A stretch of 64,000 nt of DNA, taken from positions 1 through 64,000 of the forward strand of contig JAFIEO010000038.1 of assembly GCA_020832445.1 (NCBI GenBank). The letters run 5' to 3'. Source of the stretch: Paracoccaceae bacterium (lineage in GTDB: Bacteria > Pseudomonadota > Alphaproteobacteria > Rhodobacterales > Rhodobacteraceae). Below the pieces are notes generated by a model, which ran no database searches, was not told the DNA's origin, and worked only from the letters and a program-made list of their open reading frames with translations. Position 1 is the stretch's first letter. Each line of letters starts with the position of its first letter. Positions 17,523 to 24,585 of this stretch are shown here, one piece after another. Both the position numbers and the translations under genes were made by a program.

Positions 17523-18401
17523 ATGGGCGACACGACAGACGGATCTACAGCGGCGCATCGCGCGCAGGATGATCCAAAAGACAACGAGACGCGCGGCCTG
17601 TTTGGCCGGCTTTTTGACGCACTCTCTCCGGATGAGACAGATGATGAGCACAACGGCGCTGGCCGGTTGGGTCCGGCACTTCCCGGACTGGCCAACCTGT
17701 CCGACATGCGTGTCGAGGATGTCGCCGTTCCCAAAGCCGAAATCGTGGCCGTTGAACAAGGCGCACAGCTTGCGGAATTCGTGCAGGCCTTTCGCGATTC
17801 CGGCTATTCGCGCATTCCGGTTTATGCCGAAACGCTGGATAACCCCGTAGGCCTGCTACTGCTGAAGGATCTGGCGCTGCATTACGGTTTCAACGGCCAT
17901 CACAGCCTTGAACTGGCCCCGCTGCTGCGTCCCATCCTGTATGTGCCCCCGTCCATGCCGCTGGGCGTGCTGCTGCGCAAGATGCAGGCAGAGCGCACGC
18001 ATTTCGCCCTGATGATCGACGAATATGGGGGCGTGGACGGGCTGGTCACCATCGAGGATCTGCTGGAGCAGGTCGTGGGCGAGATCGAGGATGAACACGA
18101 CACCGCCGAAGAAGCCCATATTCAGGAAGAAACCCCTGCCACATGGCTGGCAGATGCCCGCACCCCCCTGGAAGATCTGGAACTTCGGCTTGGCTTTGCC
18201 CTGACCGCCGAGGATGAGGACGAGGAAATCGACACATTGGGCGGTCTGGTCTTTGTGCTGGTCGGGCGCGTGCCGGTGCGCGGGGAATTGATTGCGCATG
18301 ACTCCGGCCTTGAATTCGAAGTTATCGAAGCGGGCCTGCGCCGGATAGAACGGTTGCGCATCCACATTCCCGAAGCCTTGCGTGAACCTGTCGCGCCATG
18401 A
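17523..18401 (+). CDS. corC: CBS-pair/CorC-HlyC transporter-associated protein
   Basis: 292-residue soluble protein with a tandem CBS pair (about 65-185: SDMRVEDVAVPKAEIVAV, then MIDEYGGVDGLVTIEDLLEQVVGEI in parts) and a C-terminal CorC_HlyC domain (about 205-285). It lacks the DUF21 membrane domain, as does E. coli YbeX/CorC, its positional equivalent in the ybeZYX-lnt operon. Proposed roles are in Mg/Co efflux control and ribosome-related physiology; the former name hemolysin is misleading. A good GGAAAGGA ribosome-binding site precedes it. It overlaps lnt by four bases. Confidence 0.9.
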   Translation: MGDTTDGSTAAHRAQDDPKDNETRGLFGRLFDALSPDETDDEHNGAGRLGPALPGLANLSDMRVEDVAVPKAEIVAVEQGAQLAEFVQAFRDSGYSRIPVYAETLDNPVGLLLLKDLALHYGFNGHHSLELAPLLRPILYVPPSMPLGVLLRKMQAERTHFALMIDEYGGVDGLVTIEDLLEQVVGEIEDEHDTAEEAHIQEETPATWLADARTPLEDLELRLGFALTAEDEDEEIDTLGGLVFVLVGRVPVRGELIAHDSGLEFEVIEAGLRRIERLRIHIPEALREPVAP

Positions 18402-19960
18402 CGGGCAACAGCCCGCGCCCCCCGAATGGCGGACCGGACCCCGACAGGCATGGGGAACGGCGCTTCGCTGCATGGACAGCGCTGCTTGGCTATGGTGCGC
18501 TTGGTGCCATTATGGCGGCGGGTCAGGCACCGGTCGGGTGGTGGTGGGCGACCATTGCGGCGCTTCTGGTAATGTTTTGCGCGCTGCCCTTGCAGGCCAT
18601 GCCCCGAAGCTGGGGGTGGCGCTTATGGGCGGCGGGAACAGGGTATTTCGCAGCCAGCCTGTTCTGGATTGTGGAGCCATTTTTCATTGAACCCGAACGC
18701 CATGGCTGGATGGCGCCGTTTGCATTGGTGCTGATGGCAGGCGGTATGGCGCTGTTCTGGGCTGTTGCCGGATGGGTGGCCGCCCGACTGGGCCATGGGC
18801 GTGGACGACTGGTTGCATTGGTGGCCGCACTGGTCACGCTGGAATTGCTGCGCGGCTGGATATTCACGGGGTTTCCATGGGCCATGCTGGGGCATGTGCT
18901 GGTGGGCACGCCGTTGATGCAGCTTGCCGCAGTCGGGGGCGCAGGCGGATTGAGCTTGCTTGTGGTGGTTGCGGCCCTGCTGCCCGCACTGGGGCGGTCA
19001 ATGTCGCAGCGCGGGGGCGCGGTTCTGACAAGCGTGGCACTTATGGGAACCCTGTGGGTCTGGGGCAGCACCCAGACAGACCTTCCTACACCCGCCGATC
19101 ATGTGGTCCGGCTGGCACAACCCAACGCCCCGCAGGCCGAAAAGTGGCAAGGTGACAACCCGCAGCGTTTTTTCAACCGCCTTCTGGACCAGACCGCCGC
19201 ACCCGCCAGCCCTGCGCCTGCGCTGATTGTCTGGCCGGAAACGGCTGTGCCGTTCTTTTTGGAATATGCAGGCGACGGGCTTGCCATTATGGCGCAGGCC
19301 GCGCATGAACACGGCCCCGACACGCTGCTTGGGTTCGGCGTGCAGCGCCATGATGATGGTCGCTATTACAACAGTCTGGCAATTCTGGACATCACAGCAC
19401 GGGTCACCCAAGTCTATGACAAGCACCATCTGGTGCCGTTTGGCGAATATGTTCCGCTGTCAGAATTTCTGCTGGGCAGCGGCCTGGCGGGATTTGCGGC
19501 GCAGGTGCTGCAAGGCTACAGCCCCGGTCCCGGCCCTGCCCTGCTGGATTTCGGTCCATTGGGCCATGCATTGCCGCTGATTTGCTACGAATCCATATTC
19601 CCACGTCATTTGCGCGGCACGGAACGCCCTGATTGGGTGTTGCAGATCACCAATGACGCATGGTTCGGGGAAATGACAGGCCCGTTCCAGCACCTGGCGC
19701 AGGCACGGCTGCGCGCGGTAGAGCAGGGATTGCCGGTGCTGCGTTCGGCCAATACCGGCGTGTCTGCCGTCATTGATGCGCGCGGCGGGCTGGTTGCCGA
19801 ACTGGGGCTGGGCGAAACCGGTTTTCTGGACGCACCCTTGCCCGCCGCCCTTCCGCCCACGATTTATGCGCGCTTCGGGGATGTGCCCCTGTGGGGGGCC
19901 TTGCTGGCTATGCTTGGCACAATGGCTGCCCTACGGTGGCGCCACAGGACGGGCGCGTGA
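18398..19960 (+). CDS. lnt: apolipoprotein N-acyltransferase
   Basis: 520-residue inner-membrane enzyme that adds the third acyl chain to lipoproteins. The N-terminal half contains about six to seven membrane helices; the periplasmic nitrilase-like domain follows. The catalytic triad is readable: Glu in VWPETAVPF near 281, Lys in YDKHHLVPFGEY near 342, Cys in PLICYESIFP near 395. A final helix sits at the C-terminus. It is the last gene of the operon. Its stop codon abuts the stop codon of the convergent deoA gene with no base between them. Confidence 0.95.
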   Translation: MTGNSPRPPNGGPDPDRHGERRFAAWTALLGYGALGAIMAAGQAPVGWWWATIAALLVMFCALPLQAMPRSWGWRLWAAGTGYFAASLFWIVEPFFIEPERHGWMAPFALVLMAGGMALFWAVAGWVAARLGHGRGRLVALVAALVTLELLRGWIFTGFPWAMLGHVLVGTPLMQLAAVGGAGGLSLLVVVAALLPALGRSMSQRGGAVLTSVALMGTLWVWGSTQTDLPTPADHVVRLAQPNAPQAEKWQGDNPQRFFNRLLDQTAAPASPAPALIVWPETAVPFFLEYAGDGLAIMAQAAHEHGPDTLLGFGVQRHDDGRYYNSLAILDITARVTQVYDKHHLVPFGEYVPLSEFLLGSGLAGFAAQVLQGYSPGPGPALLDFGPLGHALPLICYESIFPRHLRGTERPDWVLQITNDAWFGEMTGPFQHLAQARLRAVEQGLPVLRSANTGVSAVIDARGGLVAELGLGETGFLDAPLPAALPPTIYARFGDVPLWGALLAMLGTMAALRWRHRTGA

Positions 19961-21268
19961 TTACGCGCTGATCCTGTCCAGAACCAGCGGCGCAAAAGGT
20001 TTTGCCACATCGCCAATCTGACAGGCGGCAAGAAATGCCGCTGCCGCCGTCGTTGCACTGTCGTCATCTGCGGCATGGACAAGTGCCAGCGCGTCGCCCG
20101 CGTTCAGCCTTGTGCCGACAGGGGCGATGTCTGCAAACCCCACGCGCGGGTCGATACTGTCCGAAGGCTGCCGTCGCCCCCCCCCCAGACCGATGACCGC
20201 AAGCCCAATGGCGCGCGTGTCATAGCCTGTCACCACCCCTGCGGTCGGGGCCACCACCACCTGCACCACAGGGGCGACAGGCAGATATGCCGATGCATTT
20301 TCCAGCAAATCCGCCGGACCACCAAGTGCGGCCACCATACGCCCGAAGCATTCTGCCGCAGCACCCGACTGAAAGGCGTGTTCCAGCATGGAAAACCCCT
20401 GTTCGGGATCGCGCGCCAGACCTGCAAGGGTCAGCGCCTCTGCGCCCAGCGCGCAGGTGATCTGCCACAGGCGCGTATCAACCGAATGTCCGGTCAGGAA
20501 ATCCAGCGCCAGGCGCACTTCCAGCGCGTTGCCCGCAGCGCCAGCAAGGGGCTGCGACATATCGGTGATCAATGCCACGGTCCGGCAACCGGCGCCGTTG
20601 CCCACATCCACCAGCGCGCGCGCCAAACCGCGCGCGGCATCCAGATCGGCCATGAACGCCCCGTTGCCGCATTTCACATCCAGCACCAGCGCATCCAGCC
20701 CCGCCGCCAGTTTCTTTGACAGGATCGACGCGGTTATCAGATCCAGTGATTCCACAGTGCCGGTGACATCGCGGATGGCGTAGAACCGCTTGTCGGCAGG
20801 CGCAAGCGCGGCGGTCTGCCCCACAATCGCGCAGCCGGTCTGTGCCACGATGCGCCGCAGGCGCGCAGCATCCGGGGCGATGTCATACCCCGGAATCGAC
20901 TCCAGCTTGTCCAGCGTGCCGCCGGTATGCCCAAGGCCCCGCCCCGCAATGCTTGGCACCACCGCCCCGCAGGCCGCCATGGCGGGCATCAGCATCAGTG
21001 ACACCGTGTCCCCGATACCGCCCGTAGAATGCTTGTCGATCACCGGACAGCTATCCCAGTCCAGCACCGCCCCCGAATCGCGCATGGCTGTGGTCAGGGC
21101 GACACGTTCACTCAGGTCCATGCCACGCAACAATACAGCCATTGAAAACGCGCCAAGCTGCGCATCGCCCATGCTGCCGTCGCAAATGCCCGCTACAATC
21201 GCGCGCAGTTCTGCGGGGGTCAGCGCTTCGCCATCGCGCTTGCGCCGGATAAGTTCCTGATACAACAT
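19961..21268 (-). CDS. deoA: thymidine phosphorylase
   Basis: 435-residue nucleoside phosphorylase that cleaves thymidine to thymine and deoxyribose-1-phosphate in pyrimidine salvage. The family signature is seen as the KHSTGGIGDTVSL segment near 79 and the glycine-rich AGRGLGHTGGTLDKLESIPG near 109 (quoted in part). The C-terminal alpha/beta domain contains GAVVTGYDTRAIG-like residues. Full length. AAGGGG precedes the ATG. Only 50 bp separate its start from the divergent thioesterase gene. The two other deo-pathway genes are not adjacent in this window. Confidence 0.93.
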   Translation of the reverse strand: MLYQELIRRKRDGEALTPAELRAIVAGICDGSMGDAQLGAFSMAVLLRGMDLSERVALTTAMRDSGAVLDWDSCPVIDKHSTGGIGDTVSLMLMPAMAACGAVVPSIAGRGLGHTGGTLDKLESIPGYDIAPDAARLRRIVAQTGCAIVGQTAALAPADKRFYAIRDVTGTVESLDLITASILSKKLAAGLDALVLDVKCGNGAFMADLDAARGLARALVDVGNGAGCRTVALITDMSQPLAGAAGNALEVRLALDFLTGHSVDTRLWQITCALGAEALTLAGLARDPEQGFSMLEHAFQSGAAAECFGRMVAALGGPADLLENASAYLPVAPVVQVVVAPTAGVVTGYDTRAIGLAVIGLGGGRRQPSDSIDPRVGFADIAPVGTRLNAGDALALVHAADDDSATTAAAAFLAACQIGDVAKPFAPLVLDRISA

Positions 21269-21318
21269 GGCGGTGCCCCTTATACATATGCCAATGCCAG
21301 CAAACCGGAGTTTGTGCC

Positions 21319-21723
21319 ATGATTGATCCGCGCATTGCAGAAAGTTTTGCCCGACAGTCCATGATGGCCAGCCTGAACGCGGAATTGCAAGCGGCCATGC
21401 AGGGGCGCTGCATCATTCATGCCCCGATCCTGCCCGCATTCGGCCAGCAACACGGTGCCGCACATGCAGCGGTTGCTTTCGCACTGGGCGATTCTGCCGC
21501 GGGCTATGCCGCGCTGACAACCATGCCCGCAGGGCAGGAAGTGATGACCGCCGAGATGAAGATCAACCTGTTATCCCCCGCCATAGGTGACATACTGGAA
21601 GCCACCGGCGAGGTTATCCGCGCAGGCCGCAGGCTTATTGTCGTGCGCGCGGAAGTGACCGCAGTGTCAGGAGATACCCGCAAGGTGGTGGCGGTGCTCC
21701 AAGGCACGATGATCGGGGTGTGA
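21319..21723 (+). CDS. PaaI-type hotdog thioesterase
   Basis: 134-residue single-hotdog protein. The region GQQHGAAHAAVAFALGDSAAGYAAL carries the helix with the catalytic acidic residue of PaaI thioesterases (quoted in parts: HGAAHAAVAFALGDS), followed by EVMTAEMKINLLSPA and the strands GEVIRAGRRLIVVRAEV. It probably hydrolyses an acyl-CoA or aryl-CoA; the substrate is unknown. It is transcribed alone and followed by a probable terminator. Confidence 0.85.
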   Translation: MIDPRIAESFARQSMMASLNAELQAAMQGRCIIHAPILPAFGQQHGAAHAAVAFALGDSAAGYAALTTMPAGQEVMTAEMKINLLSPAIGDILEATGEVIRAGRRLIVVRAEVTAVSGDTRKVVAVLQGTMIGV

Positions 21724-21753
21724 CGATCCACGCAGGCGCGGTCGGCGAAACAC

Positions 21754-21777
21754 AAGGCCGGTTGAAGATGGCCTTTT
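21754..21777 (+). terminator. probable terminator after the thioesterase gene
   Basis: AAGGCC (21754-21759) and GGCCTT (21770-21775) enclose a 10-nt loop and run into TT. It lies 30 bp after the stop codon of the PaaI-type gene. Confidence 0.5.
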
Positions 21778-21850
21778 GCAGACATCGGGAAAGCCCCAAG
21801 GCGCGGAGCAAAGGGCGCAGCCCGCCGCGCCATAGGTCTGGCCGTCCCGC

Positions 21851-21945
21851 GGCCTGCCGATTTGGCTGATGGCAATCCAAGCCTTTGAAGTAAGGAATAT
21901 GCAGCCTGCATAAACTGCATTCTTATAATGTCGGATCGGCAGACC
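21851..21945. repeat. imperfect inverted repeat in non-coding gap
   Basis: GGCCTGCCGAT (21851-21861) and ATCGGCAGACC (21935-21945) pair at 10 of 11 positions across 73 bp, with weaker complementarity continuing outward. Between them is a second palindrome (TATGCA/TGCATA, 21899-21913) and a TATAAT hexamer at 21924. No gene is supported in 21724-22009. A decayed MITE-like element is one reading; a structured leader or small RNA is another. Confidence 0.35.
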
Positions 21946-22009
21946 CCGGCCCACCGCTGGCGCGGGCTTTGTGCAAACGTGAATGACCGTAAAAGGCCAA
22001 ACCGAAATG

Positions 22010-22612
22010 CTACCCAAGTTCGTCAGACGCAATCACAGGGAAAAACACCCCGCCCGACCAGATGCCAAACCACTGCGCGCCTGCATGCATCTCATGGGTG
22101 CACAATTCCACCAGCCGGTAAAAGCTTTTGCGGTCAATCAATGCCTCCAGTCCGCTGCGGATCATGACATAGGGCGCAGGTTCACCAGTATCGCTGTCGC
22201 GAACAACGCGAATGGGGTGGTCCGCGCCTGCGGGAGCTTCATCGCCAACATTGGTTATGAACACTATTTCCTGTCCCTGTCCGGTCCCGTAAATACGGAA
22301 ATCCACCGCAACAAAGGGGGCGTCATCCACGGTGATTCCCACCTTTTCAACAGGTGTGACCAGGAAATACTTGCCATCTTCCAGTTTCAGAATGGTCGAA
22401 AACAACCGCACCAAGGCGGGCCTGCCAATGGGTGTGCCCTGATAAAACCACGTCCCGTCCCGCGCAATGCGCATATCCAGATCCCCGCAAAATGGCGGGT
22501 TCCACAGGTGCACAGGGGGCAAACCTTTGCCTTTTGCAGCGGCTTGTGCCGCCTGCGCCAGCGTATCTGCCGACGGGGTCACGCTATTTTGTTCATCAGA
22601 TGTTTTTGTCAT
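22010..22612 (-). CDS. DUF1285 domain protein
   Basis: 200-residue cytoplasmic protein of the proteobacterial DUF1285 family. The signature segments CGDLDMRIARDGTWFYQGTPI (quoted in parts: CGDLDMRI, DGTWFYQGTPIGR), ALVRLFSTIL, DGKYFLVTPVEKVGI and DAPFVAVD are all present. No function is established. I chose the ATG at 22612; an upstream in-frame ATG (22660) would overlap the promoter region of the divergent MoxR gene. Many relatives place DUF1285 next to the MoxR/DUF58 cluster exactly as here, which suggests a linked role. Confidence 0.85.
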   Translation of the reverse strand: MTKTSDEQNSVTPSADTLAQAAQAAAKGKGLPPVHLWNPPFCGDLDMRIARDGTWFYQGTPIGRPALVRLFSTILKLEDGKYFLVTPVEKVGITVDDAPFVAVDFRIYGTGQGQEIVFITNVGDEAPAGADHPIRVVRDSDTGEPAPYVMIRSGLEALIDRKSFYRLVELCTHEMHAGAQWFGIWSGGVFFPVIASDELG

Positions 22613-22687
22613 TGGCCGCCTATGCGATATGTCACAATCTGATAGATAGTCGTTTGACACGAAAAATCACCCCGAAGGAGCGCCCCG

Positions 22688-23695
22688 ATGAGCACTGAAA
22701 CCGACCTGATCGCCGCGATCGAGGCTTTGGGCGACAAACTGGCACAGGCCCGCGCCAGCATAAACCGCCGCTTCATCGGTCAGAAAAACGTCGTTGACCT
22801 GACGCTGATCGCCATGCTGTGCGGTGGCCACGGCCTTTTGATTGGCCTGCCCGGTCTGGGCAAAACGCGGCTGGTAGACACTGTTTCAACCGTCATGGGC
22901 CTGAAGGGCAACCGCATTCAGTTTACGCCCGATCTGATGCCTGCGGATATTCTGGGGTCGGAAGTGCTGGACATCGCTGACGATGGCAAGCGTGCGTTCC
23001 GGTTCATCAACGGACCGATTTTCTGTCAGTTGTTGATGGCCGACGAAATCAACCGCGCCAGCCCGCGCACGCAGGCCGCGCTGTTGCAGGCCATGCAGGA
23101 AGGCGAAGTCACTGTCGCGGGCGCACATCACCGGCTGGAACGCCCGTTTCATGTGCTGGCCACCCAGAACCCGATTGAACAGGAAGGCACATACCCCTTG
23201 CCCGAGGCGCAACTGGACCGGTTTTTGGTGCAGATTGATGTCGTCTATCCCGACCGCGACACAGAACGCGACATCCTGATGGCGACAACCGGTCTTGAAG
23301 ATAGTGCATCCCATCAGGTTTTCACTGCGGCTGAATTGCTGGAGGCACAGGCATTGTTGCGCCGCATGCCGGTTGGGGCGGGTGTGGTGGATGCGATTCT
23401 GGATCTGGTCCGCGCCTGCCGCCCGGACGAGCCGGAAGCCCATGAAGCCGCGCGCGACGCTGTCAGTTGGGGACCAGGGCCGCGCGCGGCGCAGGCGCTT
23501 ATGCTGACGGTGCGCGCACGCGCGCTGCTGGACGGGCGGCTTGCGCCATCGCTGGAAGATATCGCAGCCATGGCACGGCCCGTGCTGTCGCATCGCATGG
23601 CCCTTGGTTTTGCCGCAAGGGCACGCGGCGAAAACCTTGGCGCGATCATTGACCGTGTCGCCGCAACCGCCACCCGGATGGAGGACGCTGCTTGA
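22688..23695 (+). CDS. MoxR family AAA+ ATPase
   Basis: 335-residue MoxR-type AAA+ ATPase. Walker A is GLPGLGKT at 53-60, Walker B LLMADEIN near 115, and sensor-1 LATQNP near 157, followed by EGTYPLPEAQLDRF. These proteins act as chaperone-like remodelers that work with VWA or DUF58 partners. The ribosome-binding site is GAAGGAGCG. It is the first of four genes that overlap one after another (22688-29425), so they are almost certainly one transcription unit. Confidence 0.93.
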   Translation: MSTETDLIAAIEALGDKLAQARASINRRFIGQKNVVDLTLIAMLCGGHGLLIGLPGLGKTRLVDTVSTVMGLKGNRIQFTPDLMPADILGSEVLDIADDGKRAFRFINGPIFCQLLMADEINRASPRTQAALLQAMQEGEVTVAGAHHRLERPFHVLATQNPIEQEGTYPLPEAQLDRFLVQIDVVYPDRDTERDILMATTGLEDSASHQVFTAAELLEAQALLRRMPVGAGVVDAILDLVRACRPDEPEAHEAARDAVSWGPGPRAAQALMLTVRARALLDGRLAPSLEDIAAMARPVLSHRMALGFAARARGENLGAIIDRVAATATRMEDAA

Positions 23696-24585
23696 CCCAA
23701 ACAGATGCCGACCTGCAAGCCACCCTTCGCAGCCGCGCAGAAGGGCTTGCCGCCCCCCTGCCCGCGTTGCTGGCGCAGGCCGAGCAACTGGCAGCCTCGG
23801 TCCTGCCCGGCGCGCATGGGCGCAGACGTGCGGGCACGGGCGATGAATTCTGGCAATACCGGCCTGCAACCGCGTCAGATTGGGGTGCGCGTATCGACTG
23901 GCGGCGCTCGGCGCGGTCAGATGCGCATTTTGTGCGCGAAACCGAATGGCAGGCCGCACAAGCCGTGACGCTATGGGTTGATCAATCACAGGCCATGGAC
24001 TTTTCGGGCCACCGGTCGCGCCCGTCGAAAGCCGACCGCGCAAGGGTGCTTGCGCTGGCACTGTCCGTGTTGTTGCTGAAGGGCGGGGAACGTGTGGGGC
24101 TGATGCCGGATATGCCACCGCGCGCAGGCCGCGCGCAGCTTGATCCGCTGGCCGCGCGGTTGATGCAACACCATAGCGCGGAAGATTACGGCACACCGCC
24201 CATGTCCGTTTTGCCCGCGCACAGCCAGACTGTGTTTCTGTCCGATTTTCTGGGCGATCAGACTGCGCTGCAAGATGCGGTCGGGCGCGCGGCCGATCAG
24301 GGCGTGCGCGGGGCGCTGGTGCAAATTCTGGACCCCGCTGAGGAAGAATTTCCCTATCAGGGCCGGTCCATCTTCACGTCGATGGGGGGGGGCTTGCGCC
24401 ATGAAACACTGCGCGCCGCCGATTTGCGCACGCGCTATCGCAACCGTCTGGCCGAACGCAAGGATATGCTGGCAGATCTTGCGCGCGCGACCGGATGGCA
24501 GATGCTGACCCACCATACCGACCAGCCCCCCGGCCTTGCGCTGATGTGGCTTTGGCAACAGCTTGATGCAAGGCGGGTGCGCTGA
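23692..24585 (+). CDS. DUF58 domain protein
   Basis: 297-residue protein. The DUF58 signature GDEFWQYRPATASDWGARIDWRRSAR lies near residue 46-70 (quoted in parts: GDEFWQYRP, IDWRRSAR). It is followed by a VWA-like region, VTLWVDQSQAMDF near 90, whose DxSxx pattern resembles a metal-ion-dependent adhesion site, DQSQA. DUF58 proteins pair with MoxR ATPases. The start is TTG at 23692, overlapping the MoxR stop. No membrane helix is present. Confidence 0.88.
   Translation: MTQTDADLQATLRSRAEGLAAPLPALLAQAEQLAASVLPGAHGRRRAGTGDEFWQYRPATASDWGARIDWRRSARSDAHFVRETEWQAAQAVTLWVDQSQAMDFSGHRSRPSKADRARVLALALSVLLLKGGERVGLMPDMPPRAGRAQLDPLAARLMQHHSAEDYGTPPMSVLPAHSQTVFLSDFLGDQTALQDAVGRAADQGVRGALVQILDPAEEEFPYQGRSIFTSMGGGLRHETLRAADLRTRYRNRLAERKDMLADLARATGWQMLTHHTDQPPGLALMWLWQQLDARRVR

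Noticed and set aside
22886-24196. 436-codon minus-strand frame opposite the MoxR and DUF58 genes
   Set aside because: It lies fully opposite two recognised, overlapping genes and its product has no family likeness.
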